From Caprimulgus europaeus (Eukaryota; Chordata; Aves; Caprimulgiformes; Caprimulgidae), in contig OU015539.1 of the NCBI GenBank assembly GCA_907165065.1, positions 18,258,816 through 18,322,815 of the forward strand: 64,000 nt of DNA, given 5' to 3'. The position numbers were made by a program, and so were the translations under genes. The notes under the pieces were generated by a model. The model was not told where the DNA came from and made no database searches. It worked only from the letters and a program-made list of their open reading frames with translations. Position 1 is the first letter of the stretch. Every line of letters starts with the position of its first letter. Below, piece after piece: positions 63,966 through 64,000 of the stretch.

Positions 63966-64000
63966 GTGCAATTGCCCCAGCCAGCAATAATCGGACTCAA

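Overview
This is a stretch of bird genome inside one gene, LRP5 (low-density lipoprotein receptor-related protein 5, the Wnt co-receptor), which is transcribed from the minus strand. Six coding exons can be read. Their lengths (397, 172, 217, 290, 227 and 185 bp) and splice phases equal those I know for exons 6-11 of human LRP5. Together they encode most of beta-propeller 2, EGF-like domain 2 and most of beta-propeller 3. Exons 1-5 lie beyond the right edge of the window and exons 12 onward beyond the left edge. The bird origin is inferred from abundant CR1 LINE fragments ending in the ATTCTRTG-type tail, and from solo LTRs of kinds common in bird genomes.

Layout from left to right, which is 3' to 5' for the gene: part of intron 11; exon 11 (453-637); exon 10 (953-1179); exon 9 (3204-3493); exon 8 (5262-5478); a very large intron 7 of about 53 kb (5479-58732); exon 7 (58733-58904); a 452-bp intron 6; exon 6 (59357-59753); and part of intron 5 to the right edge.

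Intron 7 holds almost all the mobile DNA. By eye I count about 28 CR1 pieces in the window, roughly 12 kb or 19 percent, about equally divided between strands. They include one CR1 nested in another (9567-10722) and a tail-to-tail CR1 chimera (51459-52043). LTR pieces occur at 7398-8783, 17496-17850, 40229-40742, 44384-45364, 50490-50745, 52189-52990, 53037-53608 and 54393-54510. The 53037-53608 LTR is followed by a diverged lysine-tRNA primer-binding site, so it marks the start of a decayed ERVK-type provirus. A lysine-tRNA-like sequence is embedded in the LTR just upstream of it. A 0.6-kb array at 55769-56377 reads as GGGGCT-type repeats on the strand sense to LRP5.

No second protein-coding gene was found. 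The long open frames in the intron come from simple repeats, LTR minisatellites or CR1 reverse-transcriptase remnants. The most rewarding leads are the G-quadruplex-prone intronic array, the tRNA-Lys-like insert in the LTR, and the LTR family with expanding internal 39- and 51-bp arrays.
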